DNA of 64,000 bases from Pollenia angustigena (GCA_930367215.1 OV884060.1:212291253-212355252); one strand, 5' to 3'. Positions 34,261 through 46,039 are shown, counted from the stretch's first letter. Made by a program: numbers and translations. Notes: a model not told the origin generated them from the sequence alone.

Positions 34261-37200
34261 ATACACAACACTTTGACATAAGATTAGAAAAACAATGCAA
34301 GAGAAAAAAATCGTAATCTGGCGTAGAAATGCCACCTATTTATTTCATTTAATTTGTAATTTGTGTTAGAGCGATCTTTTTTTTTTTTTTTTTGATATTT
34401 TTTATTAAAAATTTTTTTGGAATTACGACACTAGTAAAGGAAATGAATAAAATAATTTGTAAGAACTTTCCCAAGGCGAATTCATGTAAACGGTGGTGTC
34501 GATACTACAACAAGTAACAACACCAAAAACACAACAATGTATTTTGTTGCTGCTTTCGTTGGCCGATATGTCAAAAACACAAGTAACTTTTGACATTCCT
34601 CTCTCTAATTTAAACAAAAAAGTAGCACAGCTGTGCTTTCAACGCCACCTGAAAAATGATTTCGCCTTGAATTTTCTTTTAAACTGAAATCTTTTGTCAA
34701 TGCTCTAGATGGCAAATCGTTAAATAAAAATTTATGAAATATGTTGCCGCAGAAACCGTTTAAACGCAGAAGCCTACGATGTAGATTTGTTGCCAAATCA
34801 AACAGTCTTATATCTGAAAGCTTGTAATGTAGTTGAAGGGAATTTGATAATGCAATCATTGGATATGTTTGCTTCATTTTTGTTTTTTTAAATCGATATG
34901 AAGCAAAACAAAAAAAATAAAAGAAAATGAACGGAAATACAATAACAATGCCCTTAAGATAAATGTAAACAGACAAATTTAAGAATTGTGTTGACGTTTG
35001 TTACACCAAAACATCTCCATTTGTAATGTTAAAGGAATGGCCTACCAATTATTAAACAAATCGACTCTTTATAACTTTCTAAATAGACTATTCGATGTCC
35101 GTCTGTATAATCAAAATGGAAGAACGACACATAGTATTTTTATACCCTTTACCTACAGTTACATACATAAGTTTGACAATCCATTTGTAATTTCTACAAT
35201 TAGATCTTAAGCCCTTTAAAGTATAATTATTGTGGATGCTTATAAGTAGCGAAGTTCATTTTACTAAGTCCGCCTATCTACCTGTCGATTGAAATCATGT
35301 ATTTATAAGGAGCGATAAAAAATATTTGAGCACAGTACAAGAGGATATAAGAAGAACCCCCGTTTTCACAGCTTTCAAACTACTTTGGACACTGCCAAAA
35401 ATAATCCAAAAAATGGATTCGTAAAAGAGATGTAGAATAGAGGTGTTACAAAAATTAAAGTAAGTGAATGGGCTTAATTGGTTTCTTTGTATATAAAAAC
35501 AGTTAACATAAAGTTTGGAGCCGATTGGATAACGAAAAGTCGAGGCGGAAATCGATTAAAAATTTTTATAGTGATTGCAAGGCGAAAAAATCAATTTTTT
35601 TAGTTTTTGTCAAATTCTTTAAATGGCGTTGAAGTTTTTATTCTAGATGATAAATTTATCGAAATGTATGTAGATACAATTTCGATTACAAAAAGGTATA
35701 AAAGCCAAAAATCGGTTTAGAAATAGCCCTTTAAAAAATCATGCTCCACTTCCACTTCAGTGCTAATTATTAGTTGAGCAAAAAACTCGAGCACACATTT
35801 AAACATTTTTGAAACTGATTTCTGCAATACAATTTTTTGATTCAAAAGACTAAATATTGTCATCAATGAGGCAAAAAGTGACATCAAGCCAATGACGAAG
35901 CGCATCACAAAATTTTGTCATATTTTATGCGGCATCTATGCCATGACTACAGTGACATCAATTCGATGCCGCATTTTGGTTATTATTAACCATTTTCAAT
36001 TTTAAAAAGTAAAATTAGAAGCAAAAATTCCCATATTCTATTTGTTTAAATAAATTTTCAAAATAGAATGATTACGAAAACCATGTCGGGCATGCTGCTG
36101 GTGTCTTATAATTGAAAGTTCTTCTGTAAACAAAGGTCGGAATACAACAAAAGTTAAACAAACATGTTTAACGGGTAAGTAAATAATAATATTCACCCTC
36201 TTTGACTTAAGTCAATCCAAACGACTCAATTTGATGACAGATTGTCTAATAAGTCTTTTTTCCGATGTTACGGAGTCATCGCACTGATGACATTTTTTTA
36301 TTAAACTGTTTCCGGTTCGTCATTTCTGTGATGCCGATGTGTTATCCCACTGATGACATAATTTCACCTGATGACAATGTGGCCAAGTGATGTTAAGGCT
36401 GACAGCACAATGATGAAAAGTGTCATGGGACAAAAATGAAGACTTTTGTCATAATACTGATGTCAAAATACATCAGCGTTATGACACCTTTTCTTTCGGT
36501 GTTAGGTGTTATAAAAAACGGACAAAATTTTTGGAATGTTTGTCAATTTTCTTCAACAAAATCAGAAATATCAATTGCACTCCAAGCACTTGCTTAAAAC
36601 AAACTTAGAGAATGAAAATAAAAAATTTTAAAAATATTTTCCAGTACATTTGGGTAGGACAACGACTTAATTTTTGCGGATTTCGAGGAAAATGTTTTTT
36701 TTTTTTTGCCCAAAAGTGATCAATAGGTTAAAGTTCATCTAATTTTATTAAGTTTTAAATTATGCTATGCAGAGTTCTATGACATAAACTACAAAGTCAA
36801 AATCCAAAATACATTTTTTGGAATTTTAAATATTTCATGGAATTGCTAACGAAATGTCGTGAGATATGTTTATATTAAAAGGAAAGTGAATGAAACTATT
36901 TTCTGTTAATTACCAATTATTATTTCAAAAGAAAAAAATCGAAATTAACCCTTTTATGCACTTGGGGGCAAAAATTACCCAACACTTTTTTATTGTTACA
37001 AACGCAGTTTCTTTCAAATACCTGCATAATAAAAGTAAATATTTTTAATTAATTATAAATAGAAAAAAAATTCAGATTTACCGCTTTTTGTGTTTGGAGT
37101 CAAAATGAATTAAATTTACTCGAATAAATTAAAACTCTTATTCGAATAACCGAGTGGTATAAAAATTTAAAAATCGTTTTTTATTATAAACTATTTTATT

Positions 37201-37437
37201 ATTTCAGAAAACAACTTTTGTTAAAAAAAAAATAGGGCATTTTATTGTTTCCGTTTTATGTTTACCAATAAAGAACAAAAACATATTTTGTACAAACATT
37301 AATTTTAAGTTTAAGTTTTTGTTTAGATTTCAAGGATAGCAGACGACAAGGATGATTAATGAGAAAACCAATATCGTACCAACGAACTTTTAAAATCATA
37401 CTTTTTCGGCCCCAATAGTACTAAATCTTTTTTCGTA
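34261..37437. other. Unannotated stretch with minor repeat traces
   Basis: 34560-34585 (gccgatatgtcaaaaacaca) matches a block also present at about 8752-8771 and inverted at about 61225-61244. From 35880 to 36500 the motif tgatgaca and relatives recur irregularly on both strands, as if from a decayed palindromic element, but no ends were defined. Frames at 34605-34976 and 35717-35908 show no recognisable domain. Confidence 0.4.
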
Positions 37438-37873
37438 TTTATACCCGCACCACAATAGTGGAGAGGGTATAATGCATTTGTGCTGATGTGTGTAACGCCT
37501 TAAAATATTGGTCCTAGACCCACCTTAAAGTATACCGATCGACTCAGAATCACTTTCTCAGTCAAACTAACGATGTCCGTCCGGCTGGCTGGCTGTCCAT
37601 GTAACCTTGTGCGCAAAGTACAGGTCGCAATTTTGGAGACAATTTGATAAAACTTGGGTCATAAGTTCTATTGAAAATGGGACGAATCGTAGGACCACGA
37701 GGGAAGATAGGGGGAAATTTCTTCCTCTCAGAAACTATCAAACCGATATCTTTATGGACACAAAAGGTATGCATTTTTTAAAAAATAGGACCCCGAGGGG
37801 AGATAGGGGCAATTTCTGCCTCTCAAACCGATTTTAATGAAATTGAAGCCATAGATAGATCCATATCTATATG

Positions 37874-38882
37874 CACGCAAAGAAAAACATGGTTGTGGTA
37901 AATACATATATTCTAAGAGCAACATATCATGATAAGATTCATGGTTGTAGCCACCATATTAAGATAATTATTGAATCATATTATGGCAAAATATATATGT
38001 AATATTACATCATAATATTTTTCCTTTAATGATATTATTATTCTGGTAATCATAATAAGTTAAGAAGGAATCATATTATTGTCATGTAAATCATAAAAAG
38101 TTAAGAAGCAATCAAATTATTGTCATGTTAATCATAATAAGCTAAGGAATTAATCATATTATTGTCATGTTAATCATAATAAGCTAAGAAGTAATCATAT
38201 TATCATCATGTTAATCATATTAAATTTAGAGGCAATCATATTATGATACAGATCCTTTAATAACTGCCATAACAATACAAAATAAATTAAAATTTGTATG
38301 TACCGATTTTTGATTTTGTGACTTTTTACAATTTTTGTTGATGTAAATTAAATAGCGGAGTTCAATATTTGTTGTTGGATTTTACTACGTTATTTTGCAC
38401 TATTAATTATTTTAATTTCTTTAAATTTATTATTTTGTATGGTAATTTATCTTGTTTAACCGCTCACATATAAAACAAACGACACAACTGATTCAAAATA
38501 ATTTTACAAATGGCGCTAGCATAATATTATTAGAGTAAAAATAGTTTGATTGCATCATAAACATAATATGATAAATGTATAGAAAGTTATCATGTTATGG
38601 CTATTACATTACATGATATGGTTGTGGGTAATATAATATGTTTTGAAAGCTATCATAATTTAGTTGTTAGAAAAATAAATATTTTTCGGTCAACAATAGT
38701 CAAATTTATAATTGCGATAAACATTGATATGTTTACAGTAACTATAACATTGCTGATATGAAATAAAAATAACAATTATTTGTGTACGACAACAATATAT
38801 TGTTACAATAAACATATATGTTTATACTAGCACTATAGTGTTGTTGCCGTAACCATGCCCAACCATATTTTTTCTCTGCGTG
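37874..38882. mobile_element. Non-autonomous element, CACGCARAGAAAAA termini
   Basis: Left end cacgcaaagaaaaacatggt and reverse complement of right end cacgcagagaaaaaatatgg form TIRs. The host repeat is split within tatatggacata (intact at about 39009), with at most a 2-bp duplication (tg) visible. The interior has an array of 41-42 bp repeats and many catgg/ccatg and aatcatattat motifs. Class uncertain. Confidence 0.7.
38048..38245 (+). repeat. Tandem array, 41-42 bp unit, about 4.5 copies
   Basis: Units begin aatcatattattgtcatgt and continue aatcataataagctaag. Starts are at about 38069, 38110, 38152, 38193 and 38234. Lies inside the element at 37874-38882. Confidence 0.85.
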
Positions 38883-39095
38883 TGGACATATAAGCTATAC
38901 AGTTTTTCAAAAATAGAACCACAAGGGGAGGTAGGGGGCAATTTCTGCCTCTCACAAACTTTCAAACCGATTTTAATGTAGTTTATAAACATAGATAAAT
39001 CCATATTTATATGGACACATAAACATGATGTGTTTTTAAATACTGTGGTGTAGGGTATCATATGGTTGGGCTTGACCGACTATACTTTCTTACTT

Positions 39096-39902
39096 GTTTT
39101 TTTTTTAATTTTATTTTTAAAAATAAATATTAAATTTTTTCGCGTCAAAAGCACATCGCGATTCTTGTTCAATAAGTTATTCCAAGAAACTTTGCCAAAG
39201 AAACCATAGGTCAAAAATGAATTTCGAGCCCCAGATTTTTCAAAATATTTAAGAGTAGAGGTAAAAAAATTGTATTTGGTCTAGCCAGACCTGCCAGACC
39301 ATGCGGTTTCACGGGTCGAGAAATCCATTTATTTTTATTTTTGATTGCCGCCAGAGAGCGTTTTCATACAATTTTTAGAACTTATCGTCTTTTTTGTGGA
39401 AAATTGACGAATATTTCTCGAAATGCAATATCGAATTTTAAACGAAAATACAATTTTTAAGTGTTCTAGAAATATATGCGTGCGAGCATCTTTGGATTGC
39501 TTTTCCAAATTTATTGTGTTTACAATTTTCAATATGTTCTGCAGAAGCAGGAAAGGAGTAGAAAGTCCGAATACAAAATAAAATTTAATTTTCATTCTAA
39601 TTCGGAGTAAAACAATAATGGAGTGGGCTCCCACTGTTCCGAAATTCTGTTGATTACTTCTTAACGTGACAACCATCTTGTTGACGAATATTTGAAAATA
39701 TTCGGAATTCGTTCCAAAATAATCTTGAATTGAGAGGAAGTCGTCCACTATGTAGAACTTTTGCAAAAGTGGTCTCTTTTATCTTTTAAAAACTTGTCAA
39801 TATCATCAGGAAATGCACGCTTATATGCTGCCGCTGATACTAAATTTAGAATGTGGCATAAGCAATCGTTCAATGAGCAAGTGCAACAATCTATTCACAA
39901 TA
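39096..39902. other. Unannotated stretch
   Basis: A 143-codon minus-strand frame (39335-39766) is open, but I recognise no domain in it and its composition follows the AT-rich background. Confidence 0.4.
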
Positions 39903-40060
39903 GCGGAGTTCAGTGTTTGGTGCAAATGGTCTTGCAAAAGAGCAATTGCAAAATATCATAGCTGTTTTGTTAAATCCAACAACAAAAAATAGAGTTTCAT
40001 AAAAAAGCTACGACATTTTGCATTTTCGCAAGACTATTTGCACCAAACACTTAACTCCGC
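39903..40060. mobile_element. Palindromic MITE, GCGGAGTTMAGTGTTTGGTGC
   Basis: Inverted repeats of about 33 bp: gcggagttcagtgtttggtg and (reverse complement) gcggagttaagtgtttggtg, both continuing aaat(g/a)gtcttgc. 158 bp. Flanks are ata on the left and tta on the right. Confidence 0.8.
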
Positions 40061-40477
40061 TTATATTCATTGGACACTAAATACGAGTTGCCATTTTATA
40101 TTAATTATAAACATGTAGGTTTGAAAAATTTGGAAATAGTACCAAATGACCCACGGGGGTACCAGCGTACTTTTTAGTATTGAATTGTACCAAAAAAAGT
40201 ACAATCGTACAAGCTTTATCAACCCTGTCAGACGGCAATAGTGGTGTTGCAATATTTCTCTCTATTTGTTTAAAACGAAGGAGAAATATACAATAAAGAA
40301 AAAGAATTTGGAGTAATGAGCTGTTTTGGGAAAAATAGTGCTGCTTAATAAATTAGAATTTACGAATGAAATAATCTTCTTCAACGTCTTTAATCTGCAA
40401 AAGTAATGCATGTAATTTAAAATTTAAGTGATAATAACAGCAAATTTCGAACCACCAGTACTACTGGTTAAAGATTG

Positions 40478-40626
40478 ATGTTTGACTGTTGGCTAACGGG
40501 CACCGCAGTGGTGCAGTGGGTAGAACACAAAGATCTTCTGACGATAGAAAGTGGTGTTTCTTGAAACATGTAAAGATCAACCCGGGTTCAAATCCCAGCT
40601 CAGCCAAGAAAAATTATCAATAAATA
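40478..40626 (+). mobile_element. tRNA-derived SINE head
   Basis: A-box-like tggtgcagtgggta (about 40509-40522) and B-box-like gggttcaaatccc (about 40582-40594), followed by cagctcagccaagaaaaatt and attatcaataaata. Shares the leader aaagattgatgtttgact and the attatcaata tail with the 11756-type SINE, so the two are probably subfamilies. A host tRNA gene is unlikely, because the A/B spacing is long and no acceptor-stem pairing is evident. Confidence 0.6.
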
Positions 40627-41124
40627 TTTTGTTATTCGTGCTTAATTCCCAGTTTTTATTATTGATAAAAACACTTGAAATTTATTGTTGATGGGATGAG
40701 CTATTCCTATGCATTTCACTGGTTGCTTAGGCCAGATCATCAGGAAACTTCATCCATAAAGGTTTTAGACAAACTAAAGATATTAAACCAAATAAAACTG
40801 TAAAACGTATAAGAATTATAGCAACAGTTCTACTTGTAACAATATCAAAGTTTAAACAAAACACATCAACAATAAACAACAGTGGGTTCAGATAAGATGA
40901 ACCCACTGTTGTTACAAGTAGAACTGTTGCTATAATTCTTATACGTTTAACAGTTTTATTTGGTTTAATATCTTTAGTTTGTCTAAAACCTTTATGGATG
41001 AAGTTTCCTGATGATCTGGCCTAAGCAACCAGTGAAATGCATAGGAATAGCTTATCCCATCAACAATAAATTTCAAGTGTTTTTATCAATAATAAAAACT
41101 GGGAATTAAGCACGAATAACAAAA
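40627..41124. repeat. Near-perfect 0.5-kb palindrome
   Basis: Arms 40627-40842 and 40909-41124 (about 216 bp each) are inverted copies with only a few differences, for example actgtaaaacg against actgttaaacg and gggatgagct against gggataagct. The tip holds a further hairpin (cagtgggttc...gaacccactg). A diverged single-arm copy lies at 42560-42790. Adjoins the SINE at 40478, of which it may be the 3' body. Confidence 0.9.
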
Positions 41125-41240
41125 TCTTTTGAAATTAAAATTTTGTATTCCCAAAAATTGAAATTACTTTTTGATATTATCAATAAATTTTAATAAAAAT
41201 TGCAAGTTGTAAAATTCCTTCCCTCAGTGAATATAATTTA

Positions 41241-41536
41241 TGCCCGTAATTTCTATACACAGCTAGATATCTATGGTGTAACGAATTTTTCATAATTTTA
41301 ATACGTATGTCTTATCTACTGATTAAACTGTAGTGTATTTTACACCATTCATTTTTGACAGTTAATTCAAAAAATTAATAAAAACACAAATGTTACCATA
41401 TTTTTAAAGAAAATTCAAAGGAAAACACACGTAGGTAAATTTAACGTTGAAATTACCAAACTAGTTTTACCGCAGAGGTAAAGATAACTGTTAGGTACGA
41501 ACACGACTAGATATCTATTTGTTGAAATTACGGGCA
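41241..41536. mobile_element. MITE, TGCCCGTAATTTC family, copy 2, TSD TTA
   Basis: TIRs tgcccgtaatttctatacac and (reverse complement) tgcccgtaatttcaacaaat, both with ctagatatct. TTA on both flanks (41238-41240, 41537-41539). Supplies the uninterrupted version of the site split by the MITE at 17099-17240. Confidence 0.88.
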
Positions 41537-41676
41537 TTAATGAAAATTAAATTTGATGAACTCAAGCCTAATTAAAGAAAATCAAAAATTAAAAATGATA
41601 ACATTTACCAGTAGACATCACAAAAAGTTTGACAAATATCCAACTAGTGTTGCCATATATTAAAAATTGTAAATAT

Positions 41677-42516
41677 CGGGCGATTTCTTAGCTATTATCT
41701 TTTTGCAACACTGGTTTAAACAGCTGAACGAATAACGCTTGCAAATTATTGAATTTTATTATCAAAATGCGTGCTCTGTTAAGAAAGTTCATCGCGCGCT
41801 TCTTGTGTTCAGCGACGAAGCTCAATGGGTACGTTAATAAGCAGAATTGTCGATTTTGGAGTAAAGATCAGCCAGAAGCATTACAAGAGCTACCGATGCA
41901 TCCAGAAAAAGTCACAGTTTGGTGCGGTTTATGGGCTGGTGGCATCATTGGACCGTACTTCTTCAAAGATGATGCGAATCGTAACGTAACTGTGAATGGT
42001 GAGCGTTACCGTGAAATGATATCCAACTTTTTTTTGCCCAAAATGCAAGTGCTTACCTTGCATGACATGTGGTTTCAACAAGACGGTGCCACATGACACA
42101 CACGCGCTTAACAATGGACTTATTGAGAGGCGAGTTCGGTGAACATTTTATTTCACGTTGGGGACCGGTCAATGGGCCGCCTAAATCGTGCGATTTAACG
42201 CCTTTAGACTATTTTTGTGCGGCTATGTTAAAGCTCACGTCTATACACGCATGCCCGCTTCAGTTGACGCATTGGAAGACAACATTGAAGCATTTATTCA
42301 TGAGATACCGGCCGAAATGTTGGAAATTGTATGCGAAAATTAGATTAAGCTGATAGACCATTTGAGGCGCAGTCACGGTCAACATTTGCATGAAATAATC
42401 TTCAAACATTAAATTATATGGACCGTACTATTGATTCAAGTAAAGATTTCATGAATTTTTCTGCATTTTATGTGATTTTTTTATTAAACATTCCTATAGC
42501 TCTTAAAAAATCACCC
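41677..42516 (+). mobile_element. mariner-family element (DD41D type), internally deleted, copy 3
   Basis: Ends cgggcgatttcttagctatt and agctcttaaaaaatcaccc. The 5' end of the transposase, including its start codon, is missing (cagctgaacgaataacgctt), and the shared internal deletion joins KKVHRALL-type sequence directly to the FSDEA motif. A 115-codon frame (41749-42096) runs through HPEKVTVWCGLWAGG and reaches WFQQDGAT with the second catalytic aspartate, then shifts frame. 42069-42353 continues as the C-terminal half in another frame. Confidence 0.88.
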
Positions 42517-42559
42517 AATATTATCAAAGTCATTTTTGGGAATACAAAATTGTTAATTA

Positions 42560-42790
42560 ACAAGATTTTGTTTGGCGTGCTTAGTTCTTAATTTTTGTTC
42601 TTGATAAAAACACTGAAATTTATTGTTGATGGAATAAGCTATTACAATGCGCATTTCACTGGTTGCTTAGGCCAGATCATCAGAAAACTTCATCCAAAGA
42701 TTCTAGGTAAACTAAAGATATTATACAATTAAAACTGTTAAGCGAATAAGATTTATACAGGTACAATTAGAAGAATAATTGTAGCAATAT
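42560..42790 (+). repeat. Diverged copy of the 40627 palindrome arm
   Basis: Shares aaatttattgttgatgg, catttcactggttgcttagg and ccagatcatca with the left arm at 40627-40842, in the same orientation. It extends into caatatcaaagcttaaacaa, which corresponds to the palindrome spacer, so a single-arm form exists. Confidence 0.75.
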
Positions 42791-42898
42791 CAAAGCTTAA
42801 ACAAAACCAACAAAAATTAAGCAAGCCATACAAAATATTGGTAATTAATTTTTAATATTTCTAAAAATTGCTTCAAATGTTTCTTTAAGGCGACCGTA

Positions 42899-43504
42899 CA
42901 CGACATGTTTTTGTCATCTGACATGTCAAATTTCCCACTGCAAAATACATACATGTCGTGTGTTACCTTTTAAACTTTGCTTCTGTAAAAGTCAGATGCA
43001 AAGTCATCTGACAAAATTTCAATTAGAGCGTGCTCTATTTTCTTCTGACAAACCATCTGACATCAGAAATCTATGCCGCGAAGAAACCGGCAGCGGCGTC
43101 CACTATTGACGGAATCATTAGCCGGCTGAAGTTAATATTTTACAATACTGAAATATATATAATCATCGCACCATTGAATAGAATTTATGTAATTATATAC
43201 ATATATAAAAACCGTTTTAATATAATATCCTAAATTGGTATCTTTAAATTAAAAGAAAAATGTGTTAAGATGGCTAAATTATTTAACGGCGTAAATACAA
43301 ACTTTCGTGGCGGCATTTTTATTTTGGTTTTTGTAACAACTATGGGGAAAAAACAGAGACAATGTCAGAAGCAAATTACATGTACGTTTGTGACCAAATA
43401 TTATAAACCTTCTGTAAAACAGCCATTTTGACAGACATGCACAATTACATGTGACTTGAAAAGTTGACAAGTCAGATGTAAAAAACATGTCGTCTACATG
43501 CACC
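42899..43504. mobile_element. piggyBac-like MITE, TTAA-flanked
   Basis: 606 bp with imperfect TIRs of about 45 bp: ggcgaccgtacacgacatgt and (reverse complement of right) ggtgcatgtagacgacatgt, both continuing ttttt(g/a)(t/c)atctgac. Flanked by TTAA on both sides (42895-42898, 43505-43508), the target of piggyBac-type elements. A terminal fragment ending at the same TTAA junction lies at 58978-59044. No transposase recognised. Confidence 0.82.
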
Positions 43505-43508
43505 TTAA

Positions 43509-44307
43509 AACAGCAAACACCTCAATTAACAATATTTGTTCAAACGTAAAATTTTTACATGTTTGCTAATCCACCAGCTCGAAATATTTTAAATGATGGC
43601 AGCCACAATCGCTTAAGGAGAAGATATACTGCACGTCTCAGCTCTAAACACCAACATATGTGATTTCTTTTCACATGTGAAGGTACTGGCAGGACATACA
43701 ATAACGTATTAGTACAAGTTTTGATTTATAATTCCTAGTTAATATTTAATGTATGAAGATTCAATTAACAAACAATAATAAAAAAATTTTAAAAAATGTT
43801 TGATAAGTAATTTGGCTTTTACACTCCCATGTCCGGAAGTCTTCCATTTGAACATTGCTTCATCAATATTCTTTAAAAGACAGGTTCGAAGATTTTCACA
43901 TTGAGTTGTTAATTGCTTGTCCTTTACATTTTTAGAATTACTTATTTGATGATAAAGTGCTGGAAAATAAAGTGCTTGGCTACAAAAGTTTTGCTTCCTT
44001 GTTTTTGGTACGTGATTAATTTCACCTAATAAATTTTTTTTTTTCAAACGAACTGCTACTGCGATTGATGTCAATATTGTTATGTTTTTATTAGAGGGGA
44101 TGATTCTCTAATTTATGTATTTTTTTTTTTCTTTCTACGCAGTTTTGTTAGTATACGTAAAAGAATTTTTTTTTTATTAATTCTTTTAAAGGAGTCAGAT
44201 ATTTGCTTAATTTTTGAATTTTGAAAAATAATTCAAGTTATGAAAATAGGGAGACTGTGTTTTTGTATTCAATTCATTAATAAGGGAGATCTTCATTTTA
44301 AAGAAGT
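43509..44307. other. Stretch with one possible unknown coding fragment
   Basis: Mostly unassigned; holds the minus-strand frame described at 43739-44074. Confidence 0.4.
43739..44074 (-). CDS. Possible coding fragment, function unknown
   Basis: An open frame of 111 codons with a less biased composition than its surroundings: MTSIAVAVRLKKKNLLGEIN at the start, CENLRTCLLKNIDEAMFKWK in the middle. I do not recognise the family. It could be a diverged exon or a remnant of an element gene. No splice-site or promoter evidence was established, no signal peptide or transmembrane segment is evident except a hydrophobic C-terminus, and it may be spurious. Confidence 0.2.
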   Translation of the reverse strand: MTSIAVAVRLKKKNLLGEINHVPKTRKQNFCSQALYFPALYHQISNSKNVKDKQLTTQCENLRTCLLKNIDEAMFKWKTSGHGSVKAKLLIKHFLKFFYYCLLIESSYIKY

Positions 44308-44310
44308 TTA

Positions 44311-44458
44311 GTGCCAATTCACACGTTGCAAGTCTTATTGATCAGCTTGCTACCTTATAGGCGAGAGAGAGTGAGAGAGAAACGTTTATTTTCCTCTCTT
44401 CACTCTCGTTATAAAGTAGCAAGCTGATCAATAAGACATGCAACGTGTGAATTGGGAC
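44311..44458. mobile_element. Palindromic MITE, GTSCCAATTCACACG, TSD TTA
   Basis: 148 bp, arms about 50 bp starting gtgccaattcacacgttgca and (reverse complement) gtcccaattcacacgttgca, both with cttattgatcagcttgctac. TTA on both flanks. A gagagagagtgagagaga purine run lies near the tip. Confidence 0.9.
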
Positions 44459-45216
44459 TTACTATAGAGAGGCTTGAATATCTTTAATATGTAAGTCTTC
44501 GTCCGGACTTGCAATTTTTGGTGCTGACATTTCTGCTTTGTAAATGCATTTTTTGTATTTTCATCTTGCCTTTCCTCTTCTCCTTTTTATATTTTATGTA
44601 TATATTGTTACGTTACTGCCTTTCAATAACGTTTTTGGTTTATTTCCTTTATAATAAACCTCTTGAGTTCTTAATTGCACTTTAAATAAAACTAAATAAT
44701 CACAACGTTTTCAACACTGTTTACAGTTTACACTACTATATTTAGTACTTAGTCACTTTAACAACCGTAAATTACAGCTTTTATTCAATGCTCACTATGT
44801 GATCCACACACTTGAAAGTTTAAACCAAAACTGATTTGGCAACGTCATTTCGCAAGTATTTATACTCAATAACATTTATTTAGAAAGCTCCAGAATGTTT
44901 CTGGTATGTTTGAGCTTTTACTATTTGATGTTAACGACTAATACATTGGCTATGTTATGAATTTTAAACTTAAGGCTAGGTTACACTATTATACTTTGTA
45001 TTAATACATGTCAAAAACTCAAGTAATATGTAAAAGTCTGATAGTGTGAATGCATGTGTGATGAAAATGACAAGTATTATGAAAAAAGTTTGACATCCCA
45101 AACAATAATACTTTTCATTGGATCAGGGTTGCATTTTATTTCATGTGTGAGTGTTTATACTTTGTGTGATAATGTGAACACAAGCTGTCATGTTATATTA
45201 GATTTTTTGACAGTCG

Positions 45217-45255
45217 CACAGAGGAGTATTTGGCCTGAAAAGCTGGCCAAAATTA
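45217..45255 (+). repeat. Transib left terminus, RSS-like
   Basis: Heptamer-like cacagag, then 23 bp, then ccaaaatta in the position of an RSS nonamer. 36 bp are shared perfectly with the right end. Confidence 0.85.
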
Positions 45256-46039
45256 TTAAACGTGTTTTTTGAATTAAAAGTTTTAGTTTTTTGATAGTTT
45301 TAGGTGTAGTATGATATAAAAAGTGTAGTGGCAGATTTTGAAAAAATTACACGGCGCAACAAAAGTACACTGCGCAACAAAAAAATTTTTTCTCTACCCT
45401 AGAAATAAAAGTATGTGGACTATATGGATTTTGAAGCCCTTAATTCAAATCTGTTTTCCGTTTTTCTCTAGTACGTAAGGATTTTCTTTTAAAGGCGCGG
45501 CATACTTCACCCCCTAAATCGTTGGGTTGCCTTATATATTCTGCCATAACTTGAAAACGTGTTCTCCGATTTTAATAGCAGGAGGGTCAGAAGATGCACC
45601 GGAAAATTCTGCTTAAACACACACATTTATTTTTTATCTGTTACTATTTTGGAGTTATTAAAAATTTAATGGCGAAAAAAAAATTTACATGCAAAATGCG
45701 TCAAATTTTTTGTTTTCAAAATGCAATAAGAAAATTTAAGAACCAAAAAGTTTAAATTTTTAAGATTTTTCTAAAAGTCCCATTCCTAAGGAATAAAAGT
45801 TGGTATAAATCGCAAAACTCAATTAACAAATGTTGATTTTAAAGGTTTAAACTCATTCTTGACAGACTGTATGTACATACATACATACATATGATTTACA
45901 GTCTAATTAAAAAAAAAAATTTGAAAATTGTAAGGCTCTTATAAAACAGAATTTTTTTTATGAAAAAAGGCTTTATAATATTTATTTTATATTATTTAAT
46001 ACTTTATAAACGAAAAGTTAAACTAATAAAAATTCCTTA

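Larger units (their letters stand above)
37438..39095 (+). repeat. Interspersed repeat, 'GACCGACTATACTTTC' family, copy 2 (interrupted)
   Basis: Starts ttatacccgcaccacaatag and ends ttgaccgactatactttctt. Carries gatcgactcagaatcacttt, gatgtccgtccggctggctg and a duplicated block (accacgaggg...gatagggg) used two or three times. Interrupted by the element at 37874-38882. Confidence 0.8.

Noticed and set aside
34605..34976. 123-codon minus-strand frame as a gene
   Set aside because: Low-complexity phenylalanine/serine-rich start and overlap with a repeated block at 34560-34640; not supported.
38048..38245. CRISPR-like array
   Set aside because: Units are contiguous degenerate tandem repeats without unique spacers, in eukaryotic transposon DNA.
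39335..39766. 143-codon minus-strand frame as a gene
   Set aside because: No recognisable motif, AT-driven composition, no neighbouring exon evidence.
40509..40594. Functional host tRNA gene
   Set aside because: A- and B-box-like sequences are present but their spacing is long, no cloverleaf pairing is evident and the segment belongs to a repeated SINE family.
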